From positions 40,012 to 104,011 of the forward strand of contig JADKFE010000128.1 of the NCBI GenBank assembly GCA_016717595.1: 64,000 nt of DNA, read 5' to 3'. A program made the position numbers and the translations under genes. Positions 38,064-45,847 of the stretch are shown here, piece by piece (within the stretch, counting starts at the first letter, position 1; each line of letters begins with the position of its first letter). Source of the stretch: Deltaproteobacteria bacterium (GTDB taxonomy: Bacteria; Myxococcota_A; UBA796; CAJQPC01). The notes under the pieces were generated by a model. The model was not told the DNA's origin, ran no database searches, and was given only the letters and a program-made list of their open reading frames with translations.

Positions 38064-38498
38064 ATGCCCCAGCTCATCGCCTGCTCGTCCTGCGGCCAGC
38101 ACGTCTTAGAGGCGTCCTGCGCCTGCGTTCATTGTGGCGTCAAGCTCCGCGACTGCGGCCTGCGCTACGCCCTCGCCGCCACGGCCGCCGCCGCGCTCAT
38201 GGGCCTCAGCGTGCCTGGCTGTGAGATCATCGCGCCCCAGCCCAAGTACGGCGTCCCTGACACGGCGGACACCGCCGACACCGCCGACACCGACGTGCAG
38301 ACCGACGACACCAACGCCGACGACACCGGCCCCATCGGCACCGACTACGGCGTCGCCGACACCGGGGATCAAGACGGCGACGGCTATAGCGTCGCCAACG
38401 GCGACTGCGACGACGACGACGTGGCGATCTACCCCGGCGCCCGCGAGATCCCGGACGACGGCATCGACTCCAACTGTGACGGCGGCGACAACACCTAG
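38064..38498 (+). CDS. Array protein 14 (two YG motifs, Thr-Asp linker)
   Basis: A 144-residue member. Ribbon [19 protein letters not shown]; helix [21 protein letters not shown]; first YG in [17 protein letters not shown], then a Thr/Asp-rich linker, then a second TDYGVADTG. MopE motif [40 protein letters not shown]. It starts only 9 nt after member 13. Confidence 0.83.
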   Translation: MPQLIACSSCGQHVLEASCACVHCGVKLRDCGLRYALAATAAAALMGLSVPGCEIIAPQPKYGVPDTADTADTADTDVQTDDTNADDTGPIGTDYGVADTGDQDGDGYSVANGDCDDDDVAIYPGAREIPDDGIDSNCDGGDNT

Positions 38499-38513
38499 CC
38501 CCCGAGGCCCACC

Positions 38514-38840
38514 ATGCCCGCCCTGATCCCCTGCTCCGCCTGCGGCGAGCACGTCTTGGACTCGTCCTGCGCCTGCGTTCATTGCGGCGCCAAGCTCCGC
38601 GACTGCGGCCTACGCTCTACCGCCGCCGCGGCGCTCATGGGCCTCAGCCTCGTCGCCTGCGACAAGATTCAGCCCCAGCCCGACTACGGCATCGCCGAGA
38701 CCTCCGTCTACGACAACGACGGTGACGGCTACGGCGCTGAGGACGGCGACTGTGACGATGAGAACGACGCCATCTACCCCGGCGCCACCGAGGTAGACGG
38801 CGACGGCGTTGACTCCAACTGCGACGGCGAAGACTCCTGA
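38514..38840 (+). CDS. Array protein 15, last member
   Basis: A 108-residue member. Ribbon [19 protein letters not shown]; helix [29 protein letters not shown]; MopE motif DNDGDGYGAEDGDCDDEN, YPGATEVDGDGVDSNCDGEDS, one residue shorter at the end than the others. Its last 67 nt overlap the convergent radical SAM gene. Confidence 0.83.
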   Translation: MPALIPCSACGEHVLDSSCACVHCGAKLRDCGLRSTAAAALMGLSLVACDKIQPQPDYGIAETSVYDNDGDGYGAEDGDCDDENDAIYPGATEVDGDGVDSNCDGEDS

Positions 38841-40073
38841 GCGGCCGCGTCGCCCGCGTCCCAGGGCTCCTCGACGATCTCAAAGCGGCCGAAGTCGTAC
38901 GGGATGCCCGCGGCGGCCTCTTTGAGCACCAGGCGCTCTTTGCGGCCCTCCCGTTTGAGGGTCGCGGCGCGGTGGTAACAGAAGGGGTTGTTGCCGCGTC
39001 TGCCTAAGGTGCAGTGGGTGGTGAACGAGCAGCCCGCCCGGCAGATGTCGGCGTAGTAGCAGGTCTTACAGAAGCCCCAGAGCTCCTCCGTCGTGCGCTC
39101 CCGCACAAAGTTGAGCTCTTCAGCGTTCTTCCAGATCTCCTCCAGGCCCAGATCGCGCACCTTGCCGCCGGTGTAAGGCGCCGTGGGCAGGCTGGGGCAG
39201 CCCTTCACCGTGCCGTCGGACTCGATGCCGATGGTGTACACGCCGGCCTGGCAGCCGCGCCAATAGGCCTCGTCGCCGCCAGGGCGGCTGCGCAAGACCT
39301 GCTCGTGGGGGCCGTAATAGCCGACGTTGTTCGACGACATGATGTTGAACGCGCGCTCGGGCGGCAGGCCCTTGGCCCGCACCATGGCGACCTCTTCGAG
39401 CTGCATCGCCGCGAGGGTGTCGATCACGTCGAGGATCTTCGGGGGGTCGAGGATCCACTCCGGGGCGATCCGCCGCCCGGCCCATGGGCACGGTGAGCTG
39501 CACACGCCAGACGCGCACCCCCGTCTTCTTGATCATCGCCCCGATCTCGCGGAGCATGTGCGCGTTGAGGTTGTTCACCTGGGTGTTGGAGCTGGTGACG
39601 AGGCCCACCTCTTTACACACCTCCAAGGCGCGCATCGCCGAGCGCCAGCTCCCGACGCTGTCGCGCAGCACGTCGTGGATCTCCTCCGGGCCGTCTACAG
39701 AGACGCCCACGGCCTTCATCCCGGCGTCTTTGAGCGCCTTCGCCAGCCTGGGCGAGAGCCCACGGCCGCCGGTCTGCATCGTGACGCGGATGCCCTGGGC
39801 GCTGAGGAAATGCACGATGTCGAAGATGTCGTCGCGCAGGTACGCCTCGCCGCCGATGAGCGTGACCTCACGGGTGCCCAGGCGCACGAGCTCGGCGGCG
39901 ACCTCCAGCAGCTCCGCCGTCGAGAGCTCGTCGGGGCGCTCTTCAGTGGGGCCCGCGCGTGAGCCGCAGTGGGCGCAGGCCTGGTTACAGCGGAGGGTGA
40001 TCTCCCAGACCGCGTAGATGGGTTTGTCGCGGTCGGCGAAGGTGACGGAGCGGGGCGAGCGGGTGGTGGCCAT
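38774..40073 (-). pseudogene. Radical SAM/SPASM protein, frame broken by 1 nt
   Basis: About 430 residues if the frame is restored. The N-terminal half (from the ATG at 40073) has the [4Fe-4S] motif ITLRCNQACAHCGSRAG, then LIGGEAYLRDDI, TMQTGGRGLS and VGVSVDGPEEIHD. The C-terminal half carries a SPASM domain with many Cys: CQAGVYTIGIESDGTVKGC, CKTCYYADICRAGC, THCTLGRRGNNPFC. The two halves are joined across GGGG at 39462-39465; removing one base gives a continuous AADRPEWILDPPK. The last ~22 residues are antisense to array gene 15. SPASM enzymes usually modify peptides, so the neighbouring array proteins are candidate substrates. Frameshift or base-call error cannot be told apart here. Confidence 0.82.
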
Positions 40074-40146
40074 GCTCGGCACAATAGCCCAGGCGCGGAC
40101 GCTTCGGGGCGATGTGCCGCCGCGCGGGACAGGATATGCGGCGAAT

Positions 40147-41178
40147 ATGCCCCAGAGCCCTGACGACGCGCACAAGACGAGCCTCCGCGACCGCCTGCAA
40201 GAGTGGCGCGGATCCCCCGGCGACCTCGCACGCTGGGCGTTCTGGGTGCCTTTTCGTGAGCTGCTGAACCCGGACCACCCCGAGCAGCTCGCCCGGCTCT
40301 ACCCCCTCTGGCGCGCCCAGCACGCCTTGGCCGGGGGCCAACGTCAGCTCATGGCGGAGGAGCTTCGTCTGTGTTTCGGCGGCGCGAGCGAGGCCACCCA
40401 AGCCGAGGCCTACCGCATCGCCTTTCGGGTTCACCTGGAGGAGCTGCTCTTGGGCAAGCTCACCCGGGACACCTGGCGCAAGTACATGCGTTTTGAGCGC
40501 CAAGATCACATGGAGCGCGCGCTCTCCAGGGGCAAAGGCGTCGTGCTGTTGAACCCCCACGCGGGCAACATCATGATGCTCATCGCCAGCATCAGCCTGC
40601 ACGGCTACCCCTACACCCAATACGCCGCCCGCGGCGTGGCCCCCGACGCCGTGGCCGCCCAGAACCCCGAGGTCTTCGGCCACAACCGCTGGCGCCTCGC
40701 CACCCGCCAAGCCCGCGAGAACAACGAGGACCGCCTCCCGGCGAACTTCATCTCTCTGGAGACCCCAGTTCGCCACCTCTACCGGTGTTTGGCCAAGAAC
40801 GAGGTGGTCGGCATCGCGTACGACGGCCGCATCGGCGCCCGGTTCACGAAGGTGCCTTACCTTGGCCGAGAAGCCCTGTTGAGCCCCGGGCCGTACCGCC
40901 TCGCGGCCTCGACGGGCGCGGCCATCGTGCCGGCCTTCTGCGAGTGCCCCGAGGGCGACATCAACGTCTTACGTTTTGGCGAGCCGATCTGGGGCGACGA
41001 CGCCGACACCCTCATGGAGCGCTTTCTGGACCAGGCCCAGGCCTGGCTTCGCGCCCACCCCGCCGCCTATGGCCTCTGGCTCGCCCACTGCCGCCAGCGC
41101 CGCGCCGTCGATGACCACCCTCTGTTCATCGACTACGCCCCCGACGATCGCTACAAGGTGCATCTGAAGCGTCGCTGA
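40147..41178 (+). CDS. LpxL/HtrB-like lysophospholipid acyltransferase family protein
   Basis: A 343-residue protein diverging from the radical SAM gene (73 nt apart). It resembles the lipid A late acyltransferase family: KGVVLLNPHAGNIMML aligns with the HxxxxE block, followed by QYAARGVAP, IAYDGRIGARFTKVPYLGR and STGAAIVPAFCECPEG. The acidic residue of the HxxxxE motif is Met here (HAGNIM), so catalysis may be altered or lost. The membrane anchor usual for LpxL is weak (ARWAFWVPFRELL). It may act on lipid A, another lipid or, given its site, an array product; unproven. Confidence 0.72.
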   Translation: MPQSPDDAHKTSLRDRLQEWRGSPGDLARWAFWVPFRELLNPDHPEQLARLYPLWRAQHALAGGQRQLMAEELRLCFGGASEATQAEAYRIAFRVHLEELLLGKLTRDTWRKYMRFERQDHMERALSRGKGVVLLNPHAGNIMMLIASISLHGYPYTQYAARGVAPDAVAAQNPEVFGHNRWRLATRQARENNEDRLPANFISLETPVRHLYRCLAKNEVVGIAYDGRIGARFTKVPYLGREALLSPGPYRLAASTGAAIVPAFCECPEGDINVLRFGEPIWGDDADTLMERFLDQAQAWLRAHPAAYGLWLAHCRQRRAVDDHPLFIDYAPDDRYKVHLKRR

Positions 41179-41190
41179 TCGTCGCACAAC

Positions 41191-41270
41191 GGGACACCGC
41201 CGAGACACCGCGGGGACACAGCCGAGACACCTGCGCCACGGTAGCGCAGGTGAATGGTCATGGCTGTGTC
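41191..41270. repeat. Direct and nested inverted repeats upstream of the sigma54 promoter
   Basis: Two 19-nt direct repeats (41191-41209 and 41213-41231, one mismatch, 22-nt period) begin GGGACAC. Overlapping them is a nested inverted repeat: GACACAGCC (41215) with GGCTGTGTC (41262-41270) enclosing CACCTGCGC (41228) with GCGCAGGTG (41244-41252). They lie about 120-200 nt upstream of the sigma54 promoter, where enhancer-binding proteins usually bind. The inner arms could also form the acyltransferase terminator, though no T-run follows. Confidence 0.6.
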
Positions 41271-41387
41271 ACAGATCCGGTTTGGATCCGTTCTAAAAAT
41301 TGAACATCGTTGAAGAATAGTGACACGGTGGGCCCCGTAAGCCCCTGCAGAAGGCCACAGCGGCACCCATTCGGCGCTCGGCGGGCT

Positions 41388-41403
41388 TGGCACAAAGTTT
41401 GCT
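41388..41403 (+). promoter_or_regulatory. Sigma54 (RpoN) promoter
   Basis: TGGCACAAAGTTTGCT matches the -24/-12 consensus TGGCACGnnnnTTGCW at all conserved positions except the seventh, with GG and GC ten bases apart. The expected start is near 41414-41415, 60 nt before the 57-residue gene, which has GGAGGA. It implies activation by an enhancer-binding protein. Confidence 0.82.
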
Positions 41404-41474
41404 AAGCCTTTTATCAAGACCCAACCGCTCACCCAGCTCATCCCTGACCAGAACGACCCGCAACGGAGGACACC

Positions 41475-41648
41475 ATGAACGCCTACGCGCCTCGCCAGCT
41501 CACCCTCGCCGACCTGATCTCCACCGTTTACGAGGAGTTCCTCGCGCTCTACGGTGACGAAGACATCGCGAGCGTCGCCACCGCCGCTACGGTCAACGAG
41601 CTCCTGCTCTCCCACGCTGAGACCGCCTCCGTCGAGGCCGCCGCCTGA
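41475..41648 (+). CDS. 57-residue acidic small protein under sigma54 control
   Basis: A short gene starting MNAYAPRQLTLADLISTVYE, with GGAGGA five bases before the ATG. The protein is acidic and mostly helical (EEFLALYGDEDIASVATAAT, VNELLLSHAE) and ends in EAAA. No signal peptide, Cys or His pattern. I do not recognise the family. A perfect sigma54 promoter in front and a terminator behind make it a stand-alone regulated unit of about 430 nt. It could be a regulator, an adaptor or a peptide precursor. Confidence 0.72.
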   Translation: MNAYAPRQLTLADLISTVYEEFLALYGDEDIASVATAATVNELLLSHAETASVEAAA

Positions 41649-41728
41649 CGTCCTGACGCTCCACGCGGGACGATCCTCTGCGGGATCCTCCGCGTCGTCC
41701 GTCAGGGTCGGGTTTGGGTCAATCACAG

Positions 41729-41754
41729 GGCCTCCGGAGTCATCTCCGGGGGCC
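41729..41754 (+). other. Hairpin downstream of the 57-residue gene
   Basis: GGCCTCCGGAG pairs with CTCCGGGGGCC (11 bp, one G-U) around a TCAT loop, 80 nt after the stop. No T-run follows directly, so it may protect the 3' end or act as a weak terminator. Confidence 0.45.
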
Positions 41755-41803
41755 TTGTGCGTCTCTGGGTGTGTCTCTGGGGGCCGCAGCGCAGGATCCA
41801 CGG

Positions 41804-41844
41804 GGCGATCCAGCGCACGCTGACGGGCGATCGCCGCTTTTTTT
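41804..41844 (+). terminator. Intrinsic terminator of the 57-residue gene
   Basis: GGCGATC (41804-41810) pairs with GATCGCC (41829-41835), with an inner CAGC/GCTG stem, followed by GC and seven T residues (41838-41844). It is the best terminator in this stretch. Just after it lie a small palindrome (ATGTCAAGACAT at 41883) and a 7-bp hairpin (41905-41923) before the next start. Confidence 0.6.
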
Positions 41845-41939
41845 GCGTCGGGGCCTTCTCAGCAGGGCGGATCAGGGTTTACATGTCAAGACATCGATCC
41901 TCCACCTCGGCCTGATGCCGAGGCGATCCTTCACGGCCC

Positions 41940-43427
41940 GTGTCCATCGCCCTCGACGCCCAGAACCCCGACACGATGCCCGCCCGGCGCCTCTGGGCCG
42001 CGGTGACGATCCGCGTGGCCTGGGAGCTGTACCGGCAAGGGATCCGCCCTTCGGGGGCGATCCTCCACGACGCCCGTGAGCACGCGCTCTTGTCGATCCC
42101 CGATGGGGTCGATCGGGAGCAGGCGGAGGAGCTCTCGGCGCACTTCACCCAGGAGTACCTCAGCCGCGCTCGGCACGGTCGGTATCGCCCCGCGCCGCCT
42201 GAACAAGACCCGATCGTCTGCCGCCCCTCGTGGCGCCCGCGGCTGATCGCGCTCTTGGACCCCGTCGGTGAGGTCGTGCTGCGCCTCACCTACGGCGACG
42301 GCATGAGCCTGGAGCAGATCGAGCGCCTCACCCGCGTCGATCGGGTGGTCTTGCGTGGCGCCCAGGAGGGTGTGCGCGGTGCTTTGCGGGCGCTGATCGA
42401 CGAGGATCGCCTCGACGCCCGCAGCCTCGATCTCCCCGCCCTCGATCGCCTCTTGGGCCGCGTCGCCCGCACCCCGGCGCCGGACTGTGAAGGCGGCGAG
42501 GAGCTCTTGAGCGTCGCTGGCCTACAGCACGCCGAGCGCTGCCCCCGCTGCGCCCGCGGCGTGCGCCTCTTGCGCGGCGGCGTGTTGTTGCCGGGTGAGC
42601 TGGCCTGGCCCACCCAAGGCTTCTCCCGGGGCGACCACGTCACCTCCGTGCTCGTGCTCAACCTGCACCCCGACGCGCGGTTTCACCGCAAGGCCGTCTG
42701 TGAGCAGTTCGCCGGGGCGTCGCTGCGGGCGGACGAAGACGCGCTCCTGATCGACCCCGACCGCATCGAGGGCCACGCGCCGCTCTTGCACATGCTCGCT
42801 GAGCAGGCCACCCCCCGCCGGGATCACCTCCGGGGCGTGCTGGTTCGGGGTTATGGCCGCTGGACCCGCGCCGGGCTCATCGGCCCCGTCGCTGGCGCCG
42901 CCGTTGAGCTGTGCCGGGCGCGGCCTTGGGGTGAGGTCGACGGCGCGGGGCCCTTGCCCGAGCCCCTGCCCGAGCCGCCCTCCGCCGCGCGCTGGTGGTC
43001 CGCCGCTCTGCTCGTCACGCTTCTGGCGATGCTCGTGGGCAGCCGCGCGCTCACGCCGCCCGAGCCCGAGCCCCGTTACCCGATCTCGGCCCAGGTGCTG
43101 CCCGTCGAGGGCGGCCGCCGCGTTCATTTTGACGTGGACGAGCTCGCCTATGTGCTCGTCGTCGTCACCCGCGACGGCGTGCCGACGCCGCTGCTCGCCG
43201 CCCAGCACCCCTCGGACAAGGGTGAGCTGGCCACGGGCTTGGGCGACTTCATCGTAGACCCGGGGCCCGGCCTCACCCTCATCGCCACCTCAGCCTCGCC
43301 GTTTGACGACGTGGCGCCGCTCTTCGCCGCCGTCGCCGGGGAGGCCGACCCCATCCGCAGCCTCACCGAGCGCCTGCGGGTGGTGGCCCCCGACGCCGAT
43401 GTCTGGGTAGAGTCGAGTCGCCCGTAA
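41940..43427 (+). CDS. Membrane protein with sigma-region-4-like HTH and DUF4384-like domain
   Basis: A 495-residue protein, GTG start. Its architecture is odd. About residues 100-150 look like a sigma region 4 (DPVGEVVLRLTYGDGMSLEQ, IERLTRVDRVVLRGAQEGVR). A CPRCARG pair follows near 200. A membrane helix (WWSAALLVTLLAMLVGSRAL) sits at about 350-370. The outer domain, HFDVDELAYVLVVVTRDG onward, resembles the DUF4384-like part of the anti-sigma-like protein at 10858-11571. So it may be a sigma-like and anti-sigma-like fusion. It is coupled to a divIVA-type gene (stop/start TAATG). Function unknown. Confidence 0.55.
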   Translation: MSIALDAQNPDTMPARRLWAAVTIRVAWELYRQGIRPSGAILHDAREHALLSIPDGVDREQAEELSAHFTQEYLSRARHGRYRPAPPEQDPIVCRPSWRPRLIALLDPVGEVVLRLTYGDGMSLEQIERLTRVDRVVLRGAQEGVRGALRALIDEDRLDARSLDLPALDRLLGRVARTPAPDCEGGEELLSVAGLQHAERCPRCARGVRLLRGGVLLPGELAWPTQGFSRGDHVTSVLVLNLHPDARFHRKAVCEQFAGASLRADEDALLIDPDRIEGHAPLLHMLAEQATPRRDHLRGVLVRGYGRWTRAGLIGPVAGAAVELCRARPWGEVDGAGPLPEPLPEPPSAARWWSAALLVTLLAMLVGSRALTPPEPEPRYPISAQVLPVEGGRRVHFDVDELAYVLVVVTRDGVPTPLLAAQHPSDKGELATGLGDFIVDPGPGLTLIATSASPFDDVAPLFAAVAGEADPIRSLTERLRVVAPDADVWVESSRP

Positions 43428-43888
43428 TGGCCGTCACCCCGCTAGACCTCCTTCAGCGTGAGTTCCCCGAGTCTCGGCGAGGTTACGATCAGGCCGCCGT
43501 GCGCGCCTTCTTGGAGGAGGCCCGGGAGTCTCTGGAGGACGCGCTGCGTGAGGTGCGCACCCTGCGGGAGCAGCTCCGCGAGCGGGATCAGAAGGTCGCC
43601 GATCTCCAGGCCGAGCGTGACGAGGTGCGGCAGACCCTGATGGTCGCCCGGCGCCTGAGCGAAGACCTCGCCGCCGACGCCCGCCGCCAGGCCGACCTCT
43701 TGTTGGGAGAGGCGCGGCTCCAGGCCCAGGTGATCATCTCCACCACCTACGACGAGCACCAGCAGCTCGTCGCCCAGGTCGTGCAGCTCAAGGCCCAGCG
43801 CCACCGGCTCACCGCCGATCTCCGCGCGGTCTTGGAGGCCCACCGCCGCGCCTTAGAGGAGCAGGAGCGCGGGAGCGGCGAGCCGTGA
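43427..43888 (+). CDS. DivIVA-domain coiled-coil protein
   Basis: A 153-residue protein. The N-terminal block TPLDLLQREFPESRRGYDQA, AVRAFLEEARESLEDALREV is the DivIVA membrane-binding pattern (normally IxxxxFxxxxxGYDxxxVxxFL). The rest is a long coiled coil rich in Glu, Arg and Gln. DivIVA proteins sense negative membrane curvature at poles and septa. Overlaps the upstream stop (TAATG) and the next start (GTGA). Confidence 0.88.
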   Translation: MAVTPLDLLQREFPESRRGYDQAAVRAFLEEARESLEDALREVRTLREQLRERDQKVADLQAERDEVRQTLMVARRLSEDLAADARRQADLLLGEARLQAQVIISTTYDEHQQLVAQVVQLKAQRHRLTADLRAVLEAHRRALEEQERGSGEP

Positions 43889-44205
43889 ACGAAGGCGCCC
43901 TCGCGGCGGCGGTGCAAGCCCGAGGCGCGACGACGACGATCCTCACCCTGCGCGTGACGCCCAACGCCAAGAAGGCGGCGGTGTCTCTGCGGGATGACGG
44001 CGTGCTCCTGGTGCGCGTGGCGGCCCCGGCCGTGGAGGGCGCAGCGAACGCGGAGCTGCTGCGTTGGCTCACCCGAGACCTGCTCGGCCTGCCGAGAGGC
44101 GCGGCGACGCTCACCCACGGCGCGTCCAGCCGGGATAAACGCGTGGAGGTAGAGGCGCCGGTGGGCGACGTCACCCGCCGCCTCCGTGAGCTCCTGGCCC
44201 CATGA
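43885..44205 (+). CDS. DUF167 (YggU) family protein
   Basis: A 106-residue protein typical of DUF167: LTLRVTPNAKKAAVSLRDDG, VLLVRVAAPAVEGAANAELLRWL and THGASSRDKRVEV. It follows divIVA, as DUF167 genes often follow yggT/divIVA genes. GTG start overlapping the upstream stop. Biochemical role not established. Confidence 0.9.
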   Translation: MNEGALAAAVQARGATTTILTLRVTPNAKKAAVSLRDDGVLLVRVAAPAVEGAANAELLRWLTRDLLGLPRGAATLTHGASSRDKRVEVEAPVGDVTRRLRELLAP

Positions 44206-45035
44206 CCCCTCCAATGCGCCTCCCCTCTCCCCTGCCGCCGAGCTGGCGTGTGGACCTCCACTGCCACACCGACCGCAGCGACGGGCGGCACAGCGCTGAG
44301 GATCTGCTCCGCGCCGCCGTCTTGGGCGGCATCGACGTGCTGGCCATCACCGACCACGACCTGCCCCCGGCCTGGCCCGCGGGCCCGGTGGAGATCGAGG
44401 GCCGCCCGATCTGGCTCCTCCACGCCGTCGAGCTGACCGGGGTGTGGGAGGGCGTCGAGCAGCACCTCCTGGTGTATTTCCCCGGCGAGATGCCCGAACA
44501 TTTCCGGGCCTTCTGCCAGACCCGCGCCCAGGTGCGCGCCGCCCGCTACGACGAGGCCATCCGCCGCCTGGGCCTCGACGGCCTGCCCCCCGCGGACGCC
44601 GCCGCCTTGGCCGGTGAGCGCGCGCTGACGAGCTTTCATCTGGCGCAGGCGATGGTCCAGGCCGGGCATGTGAAGACCCGCGCCGAGGCCTTCACCCGCC
44701 TGGGCAAGCTCATGCCGATTCAAGACCTGCCCTTCGCTGAGGGGATCCGCCTGGGCCGAGAGGCCGGCGGCGTCGCGGTCTGGGCCCACCCGGAGCTCGC
44801 CCGGGCGATGGCCTGGACAGGCAAGCTCGCCAAGGTCGGCCTCCAGGGCATCGAGGGCCTCCGCCCGGGCCTGGGCAAGAGCGTGCGCAACACCCTGCGC
44901 ACCTTGAGCCGCAAACATGGGGTCTTCTTGGCCGGGGGCTCGGACTGGCACGGCTGGCACCCGATGCGCCTGGGCGACTTCACCCTCGACGCCCAGCAGG
45001 CCGCGCCGTTTGTGGCGGCGTTGGGGCGCGGATGA
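44202..45035 (+). CDS. PHP-domain metal-dependent phosphoesterase
   Basis: A 277-residue protein. The PHP metal ligands are visible in order: DLHCHTDRSDG, ITDHDLPPAW, the Glu of HAVELTG, AHPEL, and GSDWHGWHP. It has the standard length for RNase AM/YciV-like phosphoesterases, which act on 3',5'-nucleotide bisphosphates or short RNA. ATG start overlapping the DUF167 stop by 4 nt. Confidence 0.9.
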   Translation: MTPPMRLPSPLPPSWRVDLHCHTDRSDGRHSAEDLLRAAVLGGIDVLAITDHDLPPAWPAGPVEIEGRPIWLLHAVELTGVWEGVEQHLLVYFPGEMPEHFRAFCQTRAQVRAARYDEAIRRLGLDGLPPADAAALAGERALTSFHLAQAMVQAGHVKTRAEAFTRLGKLMPIQDLPFAEGIRLGREAGGVAVWAHPELARAMAWTGKLAKVGLQGIEGLRPGLGKSVRNTLRTLSRKHGVFLAGGSDWHGWHPMRLGDFTLDAQQAAPFVAALGRG

Positions 45036-45847
45036 GCGGCAAACGGATCGTCGTCATCGGCGCCGGGGTCGTGGGCCGGGCGCTCACCCGGGCGCTGCAC
45101 GCCCGCGGCGATCAGGTCACCGTGCTCTCCCCCAAGCCGGTGAACCTGCCCGCGCTGTGGCGCCTCACCGACGCCGTGAGCGGCGAGGGCCTCCGGCGCG
45201 GGGTGCGCGGCGCGCAGATCGTCGTCTTCGCGGCCTCGGCCCAAGACCCAAAGGGTGCGGACGAGGTCTTGCGCCTCGGCGCGCATCACGCCGCCGCCGC
45301 CGCCGCCCACGCCGGGGCCGAGCGGTTTGTGCTCATCGGCCCCGTCGGCGCCCGGGCGGGCAACATCTCCTCCAGCCTACGCGCCCACCACGAGGGCACC
45401 CTCGCCGCCCGGCGCCTCATCGCCGAGGCCCGCACGATCCGCCTGCCGTGGCTGTTTGGTGAGGGGGATCAGCTCCTCGACCCGTGGCTGGAGCGCGCCC
45501 GCCAAGGCCGCCGTCTGCCCGTGCCGGCCTCGGCGGCGCCCATCGACCCCCTCTGGCTCGGCGACGCCGTGCGCGCGCTCCTCAAGGCCGTCGATGAGCC
45601 CTTGCCGTCCTTGGTCACCGAGCTTCGTGGCCCCGAACGGTTGGGCCTCGATGAGCTCGCCGAGCGTGTGGGCAAGCTCTTTGGGGTCAAACGAACGCTG
45701 ATCCGCCCCTGGCCCGAGCGCCCCGAAGATCTGCGCCGCCTGCCGGAACAGCAGACCGGCCCCGACCAGTGGGGTGAGCTCGGCCTCGGTGACCGCCTCA
45801 AGATCGGTGAGCACCTAGAGCGCAGCGTCAAACAACGCTACGGCTGA
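45032..45847 (+). CDS. NAD(P)-binding Rossmann-fold epimerase/dehydratase-like protein
   Basis: A 271-residue protein. The Rossmann loop is VVIGAGVVGRALTRAL; later motifs (AERFVLIGPVGARAG, IRLPWLFGEGDQLLDPWLE) fit the atypical SDR/NmrA-like group rather than classical SDRs, with no YxxxK pair. Overlaps the PHP gene by 4 nt. Substrate unknown. Confidence 0.82.
   Translation: MSGKRIVVIGAGVVGRALTRALHARGDQVTVLSPKPVNLPALWRLTDAVSGEGLRRGVRGAQIVVFAASAQDPKGADEVLRLGAHHAAAAAAHAGAERFVLIGPVGARAGNISSSLRAHHEGTLAARRLIAEARTIRLPWLFGEGDQLLDPWLERARQGRRLPVPASAAPIDPLWLGDAVRALLKAVDEPLPSLVTELRGPERLGLDELAERVGKLFGVKRTLIRPWPERPEDLRRLPEQQTGPDQWGELGLGDRLKIGEHLERSVKQRYG

Noticed and set aside
32945..38840. CRISPR-like or simple tandem DNA repeat
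   Set aside because: Period varies from about 315 to 490 nt and each unit is a full gene with its own start, stop and ribosome-binding site; similarity is at the gene-family level.
32945..38840. Array as classical small RiPP precursors with short leader peptides
   Set aside because: The members are larger, have a zinc ribbon and a hydrophobic segment, and their C-terminal block is a known metal-binding fold. They may still be radical SAM substrates, but not typical precursors.
41905..41923. Hairpin before the 41940 start as a riboswitch
   Set aside because: Only a 7-bp stem is visible, with no larger conserved aptamer-like structure.
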